A DNA stretch of 16,067 bases from assembly GCF_014799995.1 (NCBI RefSeq), contig NZ_JAAVGY010000046.1, positions 1 through 16,067 of the forward strand, read 5' to 3'. The DNA is from Helicobacter sp. (GTDB taxonomy: Bacteria; Campylobacterota; Campylobacteria; Campylobacterales; Helicobacteraceae). Under the pieces are notes generated by a model. That model was given only the letters and a program-made list of their open reading frames with translations. It did no database searches and was not told where the DNA came from. Positions 5,827 to 13,002 of the stretch are shown here, one piece after another. How positions within the stretch are numbered: the first letter of the stretch is position 1; each line of letters opens with the position of its first letter. A program made the translations under genes and the position numbers.

Positions 5827-7797
5827 TTATTTTTTGCTTTTAAAGCATTTATCAATGAATGCAGAACATACTTTACAATCATCTTTATAGCCTTTTGGCA
5901 ATTCTAAATTATTTTTATTTGCTAAATCCTCTGCTAATTTGATTTGCTTCTCACTTGGTGGTCTTTTAGATTTATCTTTATTTTCCTCAATAAATTTGTT
6001 GCAGATTCTATAATCGCTCTCAATCCCCTCTGGTAATTCCAAATTTGTTTCCTTTGCTATTTTTTTAGCAAGATTTAGAGAACCCTCTTTTGGTGGCAAT
6101 GGTGCATTAGAATCTTTGGTGCTAACTTCTGCAAATTCCAGCTTTTGATGAATGAGTTTAATGTAGTCTAAATAGCTAACTTTTCCTTGTGAGATTTCAT
6201 CAAGTGTGCTTTCCATTTGCTTTGTAAATTCACTTTGTGTAATCCATTCATCATTAACTTTTACAATGGAGAGAAAATCTAGTCCTTTTTTTGTGGCAAC
6301 AATATCGCTACTCTTGCCTTTTTTCACAATCTCAATGTAGCCTCTCTCAAGTAACTTTGGTAAATAAGTAGCATAAGTGCTTGGGCGTCCGATTCCATTT
6401 TTCTCTAAAAGGGAGATAAAGTTGCTTTCTTTGTAGTGTTTTGGGGCTTGTTTTTTAACTTCATATAATTCAAAGCCTAAAATCTCAACACTATCCTTTT
6501 CGTTTAAATTCAAATTTAACTCTTGTGATTCTGTCTCCGCTTCCTCATTATCTATTGAAATTTCTTTAAATCCTTTGTAGATACATTTACTAACCTTTGC
6601 CTTAAAACTAAAAGTTGTAATGCTAAAATCGTAAATGATATTTTCATTAATGGCGTTTTTGGCTTGTGAGGCAATAGAATTTAAATAAATAAGCTTGTAG
6701 GCTTTCTTGAGATTGTCTTTGTTTTCTTTAAAATCCTCTTTGTCAATTAAAGAATCAAGCGTATCTAAATCGTGATAATGTGTGATTCTGATAGCTTCGT
6801 GCGCTTCTGCTTGACTTTGGCTTCCTGCCTTGTATTCTCTCTTTTGATAATATTCTTTGTCTTTCAAATGTGATTCTAATTCCTCTAAAAACTCTTTTGA
6901 AAGCGCATTAGAATCGGTGCGATGATAAGTGATTAAGCCTTTTTCAAAAAGGGCTTGGGCTAGTTTCATACTTGTTTCAGGTTCAAAGCCATACACACGA
7001 TTGCTAGCCTCTTGAAATTGTGAAGTTCTATAAGGCTCTTTGGGCTTAATTTGGGTTTCTTTAATCTCTTTTGCGAAAACAAAAGATTCTTTGGTTGCAC
7101 TTAATTTGTTTAGAGTTTCTTGCGCTTCCTCTTTACTCTCATAGAGATTCTCTCCTAAAGCCAAAAATTCTAAATTACCGCTTTTTAACTTGGCTTTTAT
7201 TTTGTATTCTACTTTTTTATTTGCACTAGAATTTAAAAAGTCTTGGATTTGCAATTCTTTGCTTACAATAAGGCTTAAAACAGGTGTTTGCACTCTCCCT
7301 ATGGAATTGTTTTTATCGTTGCAAAGTTTCATATATTTTGGGCTTAAGAGGAATCCTACTAATTTATCACTCACCGCTCTTGCTTTCCAGCTCTCATAAT
7401 CATTAAAATTGCTTTGTGCGAATGGAATTGCCTCTTTTATCCCTTTTTCAATCCCACTTTCTGTAATCTCAAAAAACTCTGCTCTTTTGATACTCGTTGC
7501 AAGATTTTTAATGAGTTCATAAACCATATATCCGATTCCATATCCCTCTCTATCGGGGTCAGTAGCGATATAAACCTCTTTACCTTTAGAGGCGTTAAGG
7601 ATTTGATTGATACGATATTTTGCGTTATCGTCTTTAAAGTCTAAAATGGGCTCATAAGATTCATAATCTTTCACGATTTCATTTGTTAAGCCTTTAAAGT
7701 GTCCTATGGTAGCTAAAACTAAAGCCCCTGTAATCTCTGCGATTTTCTTAGTCTTATTTGGGCTTTCAATGATGATAAGAGTGTTGTTTAATTGCAT
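5827..7797 (-). CDS. topA: Type IA DNA topoisomerase (TopA-like, element-borne)
   Basis: This 656-residue type IA topoisomerase relaxes or decatenates DNA through a single-strand break. The N-terminal Toprim domain has IIESPNK at residues 9-14 and the metal-binding D80-x-D82-x-E84 in ATDPDREG. NSIGRVQTPVLSLIV and the active-site Tyr291 in GLITYHRTDS follow, with GIGRPSTYATYLPKLLERGYI further on. The chromosomal TopA zinc fingers are absent. Instead the C-terminus has two copies of a helical repeat of about 40 residues (AKKIAKETNLELPEGIE..CNKFIEE and KLAEDLANKNNLELPKGYK..CSAFIDK), a tail typical of plasmid and ICE topoisomerases. AAAGGAAT precedes the start. H. pylori TFS3/TFS4 elements also carry a dedicated topA, so a role in processing transferred DNA is likely. 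Confidence 0.93.
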   Translation of the reverse strand: MQLNNTLIIIESPNKTKKIAEITGALVLATIGHFKGLTNEIVKDYESYEPILDFKDDNAKYRINQILNASKGKEVYIATDPDREGYGIGYMVYELIKNLATSIKRAEFFEITESGIEKGIKEAIPFAQSNFNDYESWKARAVSDKLVGFLLSPKYMKLCNDKNNSIGRVQTPVLSLIVSKELQIQDFLNSSANKKVEYKIKAKLKSGNLEFLALGENLYESKEEAQETLNKLSATKESFVFAKEIKETQIKPKEPYRTSQFQEASNRVYGFEPETSMKLAQALFEKGLITYHRTDSNALSKEFLEELESHLKDKEYYQKREYKAGSQSQAEAHEAIRITHYHDLDTLDSLIDKEDFKENKDNLKKAYKLIYLNSIASQAKNAINENIIYDFSITTFSFKAKVSKCIYKGFKEISIDNEEAETESQELNLNLNEKDSVEILGFELYEVKKQAPKHYKESNFISLLEKNGIGRPSTYATYLPKLLERGYIEIVKKGKSSDIVATKKGLDFLSIVKVNDEWITQSEFTKQMESTLDEISQGKVSYLDYIKLIHQKLEFAEVSTKDSNAPLPPKEGSLNLAKKIAKETNLELPEGIESDYRICNKFIEENKDKSKRPPSEKQIKLAEDLANKNNLELPKGYKDDCKVCSAFIDKCFKSKK

Positions 7798-7811
7798 TAT
7801 GTATTCCTTTG

Positions 7812-7820
7812 TGTTATAAT
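7812..7820 (+). promoter_or_regulatory. Extended -10 promoter reading into the topA-upstream gap
   Basis: TGTTATAAT is a perfect extended -10 (TG-N-TATAAT) on the plus strand, directed away from topA. Transcription should start near 7827, exactly where the nested inverted repeats begin. No clear -35 is visible, as usual in this group. The box lies only 15 bases from the topA start codon, so activity here could interfere with topA's own leader. Confidence 0.55.
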
Positions 7821-7826
7821 GTGTCT

Positions 7827-7992
7827 ATCCATTTTGACTAAATGGTAGAAAAGATTTAACGCCTATGTAGTGAAGTAAAAGCTCGGCTCTTTGCAGTCGG
7901 GCTTTTTTTGGCTGTTAAGTTGGGTGTGTGGGAGGAATTCACTTCATAGGAGTCCATAATGGATTTTCTTAACTTATTCATTTGTGATTCCT
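7827..7992 (+). ncRNA. Candidate structured RNA / type I toxin-like locus
   Basis: This 166-base stretch is free of leftward genes and has nested complementarity on the plus strand. ATCCATT (7827-7833) pairs with AATGGAT (7958-7964), and CCTATGTAGTGAA (7862-7874) pairs with TTCACTTCATAGG (7938-7950) with one mismatch. AAAAGCTCG (7877-7885) pairs with CGGGCTTTT (7898-7906) and is followed by a T-run. The 5' end can instead form a local hairpin, CCATTT-UGACU-AAATGG (7829-7845). The long-range pairings cover the Shine-Dalgarno and start codon of a 13-codon ORF at 7959. A folded mRNA with a sequestered start for a short hydrophobic peptide is the architecture of type I toxins such as AapA or Fst. 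No antisense partner is established; an attenuated sRNA or a transfer-origin structure are alternatives. Confidence 0.45.
7877..7909 (+). terminator. Intrinsic terminator-like hairpin
   Basis: A 9-bp stem, AAAAGCTCG with CGGGCTTTT (one G-U), encloses a 12-base loop and runs into seven consecutive T residues (7903-7909) on the plus strand. From the promoter at 7815 this would give an RNA of about 83 bases. On the minus strand only four T residues follow, so it should act mainly rightward. It lies between the two arms of the larger inverted repeat, so termination and readthrough would give two different RNA products. Confidence 0.6.
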
Positions 7993-8000
7993 TTATTTAA
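7959..8000 (+). CDS. Possible 13-residue hydrophobic peptide
   Basis: An ATG with an ideal AGGAG (7948-7952) 6 bases upstream opens a 13-codon frame, MDFLNLFICDSFI, ending in TAA. The peptide is strongly hydrophobic with two acidic residues. The Shine-Dalgarno AGG and the ATG both fall within the 3' arms of long-range inverted repeats, which would block translation in the folded RNA. The last 8 bases overlap the end of the leftward 70-residue gene. It is shorter than most known type I toxins (about 20-35 residues), so it could be fortuitous. Confidence 0.3.
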   Translation: MDFLNLFICDSFI

Positions 8001-8205
8001 ATTTCTTTTTAATCTCTGCAACCAACCCAAAATGCAAGGCATAATTGCAATATTTTTTAGCCTCTCCTTGATTCTTTAGCGTTGTGATTTGTTTTAAATG
8101 GTATTTGTTTAAAAAAACCTCCAAAGAATCTTTATTACTAAACAATCCAAGTGCCAAATACAAGATTTTTTCGCTATTTTTAATCTCTAATACTTTTGAT
8201 TTCAT
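7993..8205 (-). CDS. Hypothetical protein, 70 aa
   Basis: This 70-residue soluble protein reads SEKILYLALGLFSNKDSLEVFLNKYHLKQITTLKNQGEAKKYCNYALHFGLVAEIKKKFK. It has alternating amphipathic helices and a basic C-terminus. The pattern of short alpha-beta elements is loosely like a SPOR-type or other small RNA/peptide-binding domain, but I do not recognise a family. AAAGGGGA lies upstream of the ATG, and the gene follows virB6 after a 14-base gap, so it is the promoter-distal end of the transfer operon on this side. About 195 noncoding bases separate it from topA. Confidence 0.55.
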   Translation of the reverse strand: MKSKVLEIKNSEKILYLALGLFSNKDSLEVFLNKYHLKQITTLKNQGEAKKYCNYALHFGLVAEIKKKFK

Positions 8206-8219
8206 CTATTCCCCTTTCT

Positions 8220-9380
8220 TTACTCTACTGAAGCGATTGCGTCTTTAGTTTTTTCGCCTTTTACGCTTTTCTTTCCGCTTTTCATTGCGCTCCCTATGGT
8301 TTTTGCACCAGGTAAATTTTTAGCCATTGCACCAAATCCACCTTTCATTGCGCCTGCTAAGGCACTTCCACCTTGAGCTTTGGCTAACATTCCTCCTGCG
8401 ATACTTCCTGCACCTCCTGTTACTGCACCTACACTAGCTCCTGCCATTGTAGCTACACCTGCTCCTACACCTCCATTAATAAACCCCTGCATTCCCATAA
8501 CTTGTGATACCCAATTTGGAATCTGCAAAAGCAGATAAATACAAAGCACAGATAAAATTAATCCTGATGAAAAATGATAGGCAATACTCATAAATCCTGT
8601 AGCTATACTTTTAATTTCTGTCTCTGGTAATTCTAGGCTTTTTTGTATTACAGCAAGTGCAACGCCTAATATTATAAGAGCCAAAGGCGCATAAAGAGAA
8701 TACGAAATATAAAGCTTCAACCAAGAGAAAAAATAAGCTCGTAAGTTTCTATTAAAAAGCAATGGAATCATTACGGGTGCAATAGATAAAACAATTAAAG
8801 CAATATAACCTGAAACTTGAACGATGAGGATAATGCCAATCATTAAAAATGCAAAAGAAAGATAGAATAGCAAAAAAGGTAAAATTCCGAAAGAAGCTAG
8901 AATTGCGTTGAATTTAATCCCCATAGTTATTTGGCTTTTATAATTCTCCATTAATTGATTCCACAATCTCGCATTTAATTCGGCTAATTTTTTAAAGGTT
9001 TGTGTAACTATATCTACAATATTATCTCCCTCTATCAAACCGCCTGTCGCATTTCTCAACCAATTTGCAGGGAGATTTAAAAGTTTGATAAATTCTATAT
9101 AGCCTGCATAGGAATAAAAAATAGCATAAATAAAGCAAACAAGCCCTATCCATTTTCCAGCTTCAAAGAGTTCCTCTCGTGTAGGATAACCTGTTTTTAA
9201 AAGCTTTAATAACCAAAAAATCACCACCAAAAGAATAATGGTATAAGAGGCTTGATGATAGAGTGTATTTTGCACTGCGCTAAAAATCGGTTCATAGGAA
9301 TGTTGAATCACTTTATGCAAAGCTCCAGCTACTTCATTGAGCAATTCTTTTACATTTATGTTTATGCTATTTTCTTCCAT
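8220..9380 (-). CDS. virB6: VirB6/TrbL-type inner-membrane T4SS protein
   Basis: This 386-residue polytopic protein matches VirB6/TrbL, the inner-membrane platform component that contacts DNA during transfer. Hydrophobic segments lie near residues 48-66 (YTIILLVVIFWLLKLL), 77-97 (WIGLVCFIYAIFYSYAGYI), 160-210 (ILASFGILPFLLFYL, then IGIILIVQVSGYIALIVLSIAPVMIPLLF), 220-245 (YISYSLYAPLALIILGVALAVI) and 270-290 (GLILSVLCIYLLLQIPNWVSQVMG). The loop between the second and third is periplasmic in known family members. The last 80 residues are Gly/Ala-rich, then Lys-rich, typical of TrbL/VirB6 tails. AGGAGG sits at the end of the preceding gene, whose stop lies one base away, indicating coupling. Confidence 0.85.
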   Translation of the reverse strand: MEENSININVKELLNEVAGALHKVIQHSYEPIFSAVQNTLYHQASYTIILLVVIFWLLKLLKTGYPTREELFEAGKWIGLVCFIYAIFYSYAGYIEFIKLLNLPANWLRNATGGLIEGDNIVDIVTQTFKKLAELNARLWNQLMENYKSQITMGIKFNAILASFGILPFLLFYLSFAFLMIGIILIVQVSGYIALIVLSIAPVMIPLLFNRNLRAYFFSWLKLYISYSLYAPLALIILGVALAVIQKSLELPETEIKSIATGFMSIAYHFSSGLILSVLCIYLLLQIPNWVSQVMGMQGFINGGVGAGVATMAGASVGAVTGGAGSIAGGMLAKAQGGSALAGAMKGGFGAMAKNLPGAKTIGSAMKSGKKSVKGEKTKDAIASVE

Positions 9381-9381
9381 T

Positions 9382-9678
9382 TTACCTCCTTGCTCTTACT
9401 ACTTCCTGTTTATTAACTACTCTTTTTAAAGATTTTTTATTTCCTAATGGGATAATTTCTATTGTTTGTGTAATTTCTGTGTCTTGATTATTAAAAGATT
9501 CTTGTTTTTTAAAAGAGATGATTTGGTGTTCTTGTGCATAATCCTCTATCAAAGAATCTTGCGTTTCAATTTTATATGGAATATTTGAATCTTTTTTATT
9601 ATCAATATTTTTTGTTTTTGAATCTACTTTTGGATTGAGTATCTCTAATCCTAAAAACTCAATTAATCCTAATAACAT
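9382..9678 (-). CDS. Hypothetical protein, 98 aa, upstream of virB6
   Basis: This 98-residue protein has a short hydrophobic N-terminus (MLLGLIEFLGLEIL) followed by a polar, Asn/Asp/Lys-rich middle. A possible beta segment (TQTIEIIPLGNKKSLKRVVNKQEVVRARR) and a basic tail close it. No family is recognised. The N-terminus is too short for a confident membrane anchor and has no signal peptidase site. It ends one base before virB6 and carries that gene's Shine-Dalgarno, so it is an obligate operon member. Its own start has AAGGAA 5 bases upstream and a large hairpin just ahead of it. Confidence 0.55.
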   Translation of the reverse strand: MLLGLIEFLGLEILNPKVDSKTKNIDNKKDSNIPYKIETQDSLIEDYAQEHQIISFKKQESFNNQDTEITQTIEIIPLGNKKSLKRVVNKQEVVRARR

Positions 9679-9694
9679 TGTTATTCCTTTCCTA

Positions 9695-9731
9695 AGACAA
9701 CTTAAGGATAAGAATCCTTAAAGGGTTGTCT
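9695..9731. promoter_or_regulatory. 15-bp intercistronic hairpin before the 98-aa gene
   Basis: AGACAAC-TTAAGGAT (9695-9709) pairs perfectly with ATCCTTAA (9714-9721) and GTTGTCT (9725-9731), with an AAGA tetraloop and a three-base AGG bulge. On the leftward transcript the structure ends just before the AAGGAA ribosome binding site of the 98-residue gene. There is no U-tract, so mRNA processing, stabilisation or translational control is more likely than termination. Confidence 0.7.
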
Positions 9732-9779
9732 ATGATTTATCTTAAAACTTGCTTGCCTACTTACTTCCTAACCTAAAGA

Positions 9780-10667
9780 TTACAAGCTTCTACCCATTTC
9801 TTGTTTTTGTTGTTGCCCTTTAACTTGCGTTTGAAGCTTGTTAATGCTTTGTTCTTGAATTGGAACATAGTCTATTCCTTTCATTTCCGCAGTCAAAAAG
9901 TTTTTCAAATGGTTAGTAGTCTCTTTGTCTAATCCAAGATTATCTAAGTTTTTTGGTCTTAAGTCGTAATTGTTTTCCTTTTGTTTTGCACGAAACTCTT
10001 GTAAAGGTTCTAAATTACGCTCTTTTAACTTGCTGGTATCAAGACCTTCAAACTGACTTGGGTGGTAAAGAGTAATTGTTTCAAGTCGTGGTTCTTTTAA
10101 GAATACCTTTTCTTTTACAATCTCGGTAATTTCCTTGCCCTCTTTGTCAAGCTTAGGATTTCCCTCTTTATCTCGGGCGATTCTTGTCATTTCTTTACCC
10201 TCGTTATCAAGTTTTGGAACATAGTCATATCTTTGTAAAAATGCGACTTTTATTCCTTGCTCATAAGCGTCTTTACCATTTTTAGTAAGGGCTGGATTGC
10301 CATTCTCGTCTAAGGCTCTCTTGAGCTTACCACCCATAAAATTGCCTTGTTGCATAGTTATAAATTGTGGTTCTTTATAACCTTTTAACTCGGCTTGTGT
10401 TCGTAAAAGCAAAGATTCCACACCGCTAAAGGTATACCCTGTGGAAGCATTATAGGGAATAGAGTTATCTAAGTCTTTTGCACTCTGTTCTTTACTCCAA
10501 ACTTGCTTTTTCTCTTTGATACTATGTAAAAGAATACTTTTAACATAGCCATTAAAGCTTTCCATTCGCTCCACATTGCTTTTTTGTTCCCAAGCAACAT
10601 AATTACTTTGCTCTGCAACTTGCGTTGCAACTTCTTGATTTTCTAATTTGTCTGCTTTTCTTGCCAT
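9780..10667 (-). CDS. ArdC N-terminal-domain-like ssDNA-binding protein
   Basis: This 295-residue protein carries what looks like the ArdC/TraC-type N-terminal ssDNA-binding domain (DUF1738-like). The family signature P-N-x-x-T-G-x-x-Y-x-G-x-N-x-x-L-L appears as IPYNASTGYTFSGVESLLL at about residues 69-87, and later GIKVAFLQRYDYVPK fits the domain's terminal strand. ArdC proteins protect incoming plasmid DNA from restriction and bind single strands. The C-terminal metallopeptidase (HExxH) of full ArdC is absent; instead there is a charged region with an internal near-repeat of KLDxEGKE and an extension rich in Leu/Asn. A good AAGGAT precedes the ATG. Placement between virD4 and virB6 suggests early action on transferred DNA. 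The assignment rests on one motif region. Confidence 0.6.
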   Translation of the reverse strand: MARKADKLENQEVATQVAEQSNYVAWEQKSNVERMESFNGYVKSILLHSIKEKKQVWSKEQSAKDLDNSIPYNASTGYTFSGVESLLLRTQAELKGYKEPQFITMQQGNFMGGKLKRALDENGNPALTKNGKDAYEQGIKVAFLQRYDYVPKLDNEGKEMTRIARDKEGNPKLDKEGKEITEIVKEKVFLKEPRLETITLYHPSQFEGLDTSKLKERNLEPLQEFRAKQKENNYDLRPKNLDNLGLDKETTNHLKNFLTAEMKGIDYVPIQEQSINKLQTQVKGQQQKQEMGRSL

Positions 10668-10697
10668 TATTTATCCTTTTTCAAAGTGAAGTTCTTA

Positions 10698-10723
10698 ACT
10701 TGTGAATTGTCTAGCTCACAAGT
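10698..10723. promoter_or_regulatory. 8-bp intercistronic hairpin before the ArdC-like gene
   Basis: ACTTGTGA (10698-10705) pairs exactly with TCACAAGT (10716-10723) around a 10-base loop. It lies in the 88-base gap between the 72-residue gene and the ArdC-like gene. The plus-strand side continues into GATTTTTATTTT, so a rightward terminator is conceivable. On the leftward coding strand there is no U-tract, which favours a processing or stability element. Confidence 0.55.
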
Positions 10724-10755
10724 GATTTTTATTTTATACTTAAGTAACAAATACA

Positions 10756-10974
10756 TTATTCCACCACTTCATTTGGAAGCAAGAATGGGTCGCCATTGAC
10801 ATTCTTATCAATATCAAGGTAATCGTATTTTTCCTCAATCAGTTTTACTTCCTCTTGTGTTAATGGAATCTGTGTATCTTCCGCCTCCGAGTAAGTATTG
10901 ACTGCATTTTGTTCGGCTAATTGTTTAGCCTGTCTTTCTGCATTTTTTTTAGCTACTGCTTCAGATATTGTCAT
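10756..10974 (-). CDS. Hypothetical protein, 72 aa
   Basis: This 72-residue acidic protein begins with an Ala/Lys/Gln-rich helix (MTISEAVAKKNAERQAKQLAEQNA) likely to be coiled-coil. It then has a Thr/Glu-rich linker and a C-terminal stretch YDYLDIDKNVNGDPFLLPNEVVE. No family is recognised. A strong AAGGAG lies 5 bases before the ATG. It is set apart from virD4 upstream and the ArdC-like gene downstream by gaps of about 90 bases, each with hairpins, which suggests its expression is adjusted separately within the operon. Confidence 0.55.
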   Translation of the reverse strand: MTISEAVAKKNAERQAKQLAEQNAVNTYSEAEDTQIPLTQEEVKLIEEKYDYLDIDKNVNGDPFLLPNEVVE

Positions 10975-10997
10975 AGTTTCTCCTTTAGGAATCTTTC

Positions 10998-11046
10998 GGG
11001 TATATTGCTATACCCTAAGTTAAACTTCGTAAAAAACCTAACTTAG
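10998..11046. promoter_or_regulatory. Paired hairpins after virD4
   Basis: Two stems are adjacent. GGGTATA/TATACCC (10998-11004 and 11009-11015) has a 4-base loop, and CTAAGTTA/TAACTTAG (11015-11022 and 11039-11046) has a 16-base loop. They fill the gap between the virD4 stop and the Shine-Dalgarno of the 72-residue gene. In the leftward RNA neither stem is followed by a U-run, so they are more likely to be stability or processing elements or protein-binding sites than a terminator. Confidence 0.6.
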
Positions 11047-11064
11047 AGTATAGAGAGAGAATCC

Positions 11065-13002
11065 TCACTCTATTTCTATGCCTAGAGATTTGTATTTTTC
11101 TCGCATTTCTGATTGTTTGTTTTCTGCTTTTTCTTGGGATTCTGTGTTTGTTTCTGTTGCTTCTCCATTTTTTGTATCAATTCTGGATTCATTATTTGAA
11201 TCTTCACTATCTCCCTTGTTTTCTGTTTCCTTGCTCTCCTCTGTTAAGCTTGTGTTGTTTTTAACTTTATAATCCACGACACATTTAAAATTTTTATCTT
11301 TTGGATTATTCCATTCTTTATTTTTGAACCAATAAGGCACTTTACAAGGCACAGGTAGTTTATAAAACCCCTTAATAAGCACGATTAAATCATCACTACT
11401 TAGATTTTTTAAATCTTGTGGGCTAAGAAGTTTTTTGGCTTCTTTAGATTTACTCACATTGCTTTTAAAGAAATCAAAACTGCCTTGTGAGATACTCGCT
11501 TTCTCGTGTGTAAAGTCTCCGATTAAATCGGAAGTCGCCTTAGCGTCCTCCTCACTATTGAGTGTAAAAATCACTTGATAGCCACTATTATTTTTTAGCA
11601 CTTTCATTTTTTCTTGCCCATAAGTAATAGAGATTTGCTCGTAACTTTGTGAAATATAGACAGGCAATAATCCATAACTCCTACAAAGGGCTGGAGCTTC
11701 TAGCACAAAGTTCATTGCCCCAAATCGCACAAATTCATCTAAATACACATAGATAAATTTATTGGGGTCGGGGCATTCTGCACCACTCATTAGCTTTATA
11801 AAGGTGCTTTCTGTAAAGATTCTAATCAAAGGTTTTAGCACTTCTATATCCTCTGTTTGAATCACTACATACAATGAGATTCTTTTCTCTCGCAAATCCT
11901 CATAAGTAAAGCTCATTTTAGAAGTAGCATTTTTTACTTGTGGATTTGAAAAAACTTTCATAAAGGTATCAAAGGTAGATTTTACACTTCCAATTTCTGT
12001 TCCGCCTAACATTCCTATATAAGCGTTTGCTTGGTTTCTAGTATTAGTGTCTAAGGATTCGTCCTCACTTACTTGCTGTAAAAAGAGCTTCTCACAATTT
12101 ACCTCATAATTCCTCTCTAGTTCTCCTGAATCTGGATTTTCAATCATCACTTGGTCAATCCACCGCCCATCTAGCATATTGAAATAATCCATTTTAGGAG
12201 ATTGATAAATTTCATAAAGCGTTGTGTGCTTGTTCTTTTGCATATAATATTCCGCCCAAAATACAAATAAAGTTTTAGCACTTACAAGCCAATGGTCATT
12301 TTCTTTGCCTTTTTCGCCTACAAAGATTAAAGTGGCTACTTGCTCTGCTAATTTCTTAATTAGCACATAGTCAAAATCCTTGATAATCTTGTTGTCAAAG
12401 GGATTATAAAAAAGCGTGTTATCCCACGAAAAAGGTGAGAATTTTTGAATCTCATTCTTAAAGACTTCTTGTCTGTAACCTGCTGTTTTATCATAAAGCT
12501 CACCTTTAATATCAAAAACAATACAAGAATTAGGCACAACAAGCAAATTTGGAATAATAATCCCCGCAGTCTTTCCACTTCCCGGACTTGCGATAACCAA
12601 AGTTGCCAAAGGCTTTCCTGCACGAATGAATTTATATTTATCTTTTTCTATGAGTGTGCCTAGAATCAAGCCTTTATCGTGGCTAATTCCTAATTTCTCA
12701 TAATCATCTTTTCTGGCAAATCTTGCACTTCCATAATCCTCTGCTGAACTTGGACGATTCATAAAAAACCAAATCACTACTAAAAGAAAGGGAGCAAAAA
12801 GCATAAATAGCGCGAAATATGCCTTTAACTTTAAGGCGGGATTTCCAATATTATTAAAAATTTGTAATGCCACTTTTGGAATGGCTAAAATATCGGGATT
12901 AAAAACAATTTTAACCATTAAAAAATAAAATATTATTCCTAGAGGAATTGTGCTTAAAAAAATGATAATCCATTTTTTAATTGTTATCTGTTGTTTTTCC
13001 AT
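11065..13002 (-). CDS. virD4: VirD4-type coupling ATPase
   Basis: This 645-residue coupling protein links the relaxosome to the secretion channel. Two N-terminal membrane segments lie at about residues 11-33 and 62-80 and face a short periplasmic loop. The cytoplasmic domain contains GSARFA, Walker A ASPGSGKT at 138-145, FDIKGELY just after, Walker B FIYVYLDEFVRFG at about 416-428, and the late motif YGQEKMKVLKNNSGYQVIF. The last 75 residues are acidic, Asn/Ser/Thr/Glu-rich and low-complexity, with a short basic end (MREKYKSLGIEIE). Such tails vary between family members and may bind substrates. The ATG overlaps the mobC-like stop (TAATG), so the two are translationally coupled, consistent with joint action on the relaxosome. 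Confidence 0.93.
   Translation of the reverse strand: MEKQQITIKKWIIIFLSTIPLGIIFYFLMVKIVFNPDILAIPKVALQIFNNIGNPALKLKAYFALFMLFAPFLLVVIWFFMNRPSSAEDYGSARFARKDDYEKLGISHDKGLILGTLIEKDKYKFIRAGKPLATLVIASPGSGKTAGIIIPNLLVVPNSCIVFDIKGELYDKTAGYRQEVFKNEIQKFSPFSWDNTLFYNPFDNKIIKDFDYVLIKKLAEQVATLIFVGEKGKENDHWLVSAKTLFVFWAEYYMQKNKHTTLYEIYQSPKMDYFNMLDGRWIDQVMIENPDSGELERNYEVNCEKLFLQQVSEDESLDTNTRNQANAYIGMLGGTEIGSVKSTFDTFMKVFSNPQVKNATSKMSFTYEDLREKRISLYVVIQTEDIEVLKPLIRIFTESTFIKLMSGAECPDPNKFIYVYLDEFVRFGAMNFVLEAPALCRSYGLLPVYISQSYEQISITYGQEKMKVLKNNSGYQVIFTLNSEEDAKATSDLIGDFTHEKASISQGSFDFFKSNVSKSKEAKKLLSPQDLKNLSSDDLIVLIKGFYKLPVPCKVPYWFKNKEWNNPKDKNFKCVVDYKVKNNTSLTEESKETENKGDSEDSNNESRIDTKNGEATETNTESQEKAENKQSEMREKYKSLGIEIE

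Noticed and set aside
7862..7950. Transposon terminal inverted repeats
   Set aside because: The arms are only 64 bases apart, enclose a hairpin and no transposase, and no target duplication flanks them.
12360..12663. Opposite- and alternate-frame ORFs of 72-87 codons inside virD4
   Set aside because: They are shadows of a strongly conserved gene, with no start signals and no protein-like composition.
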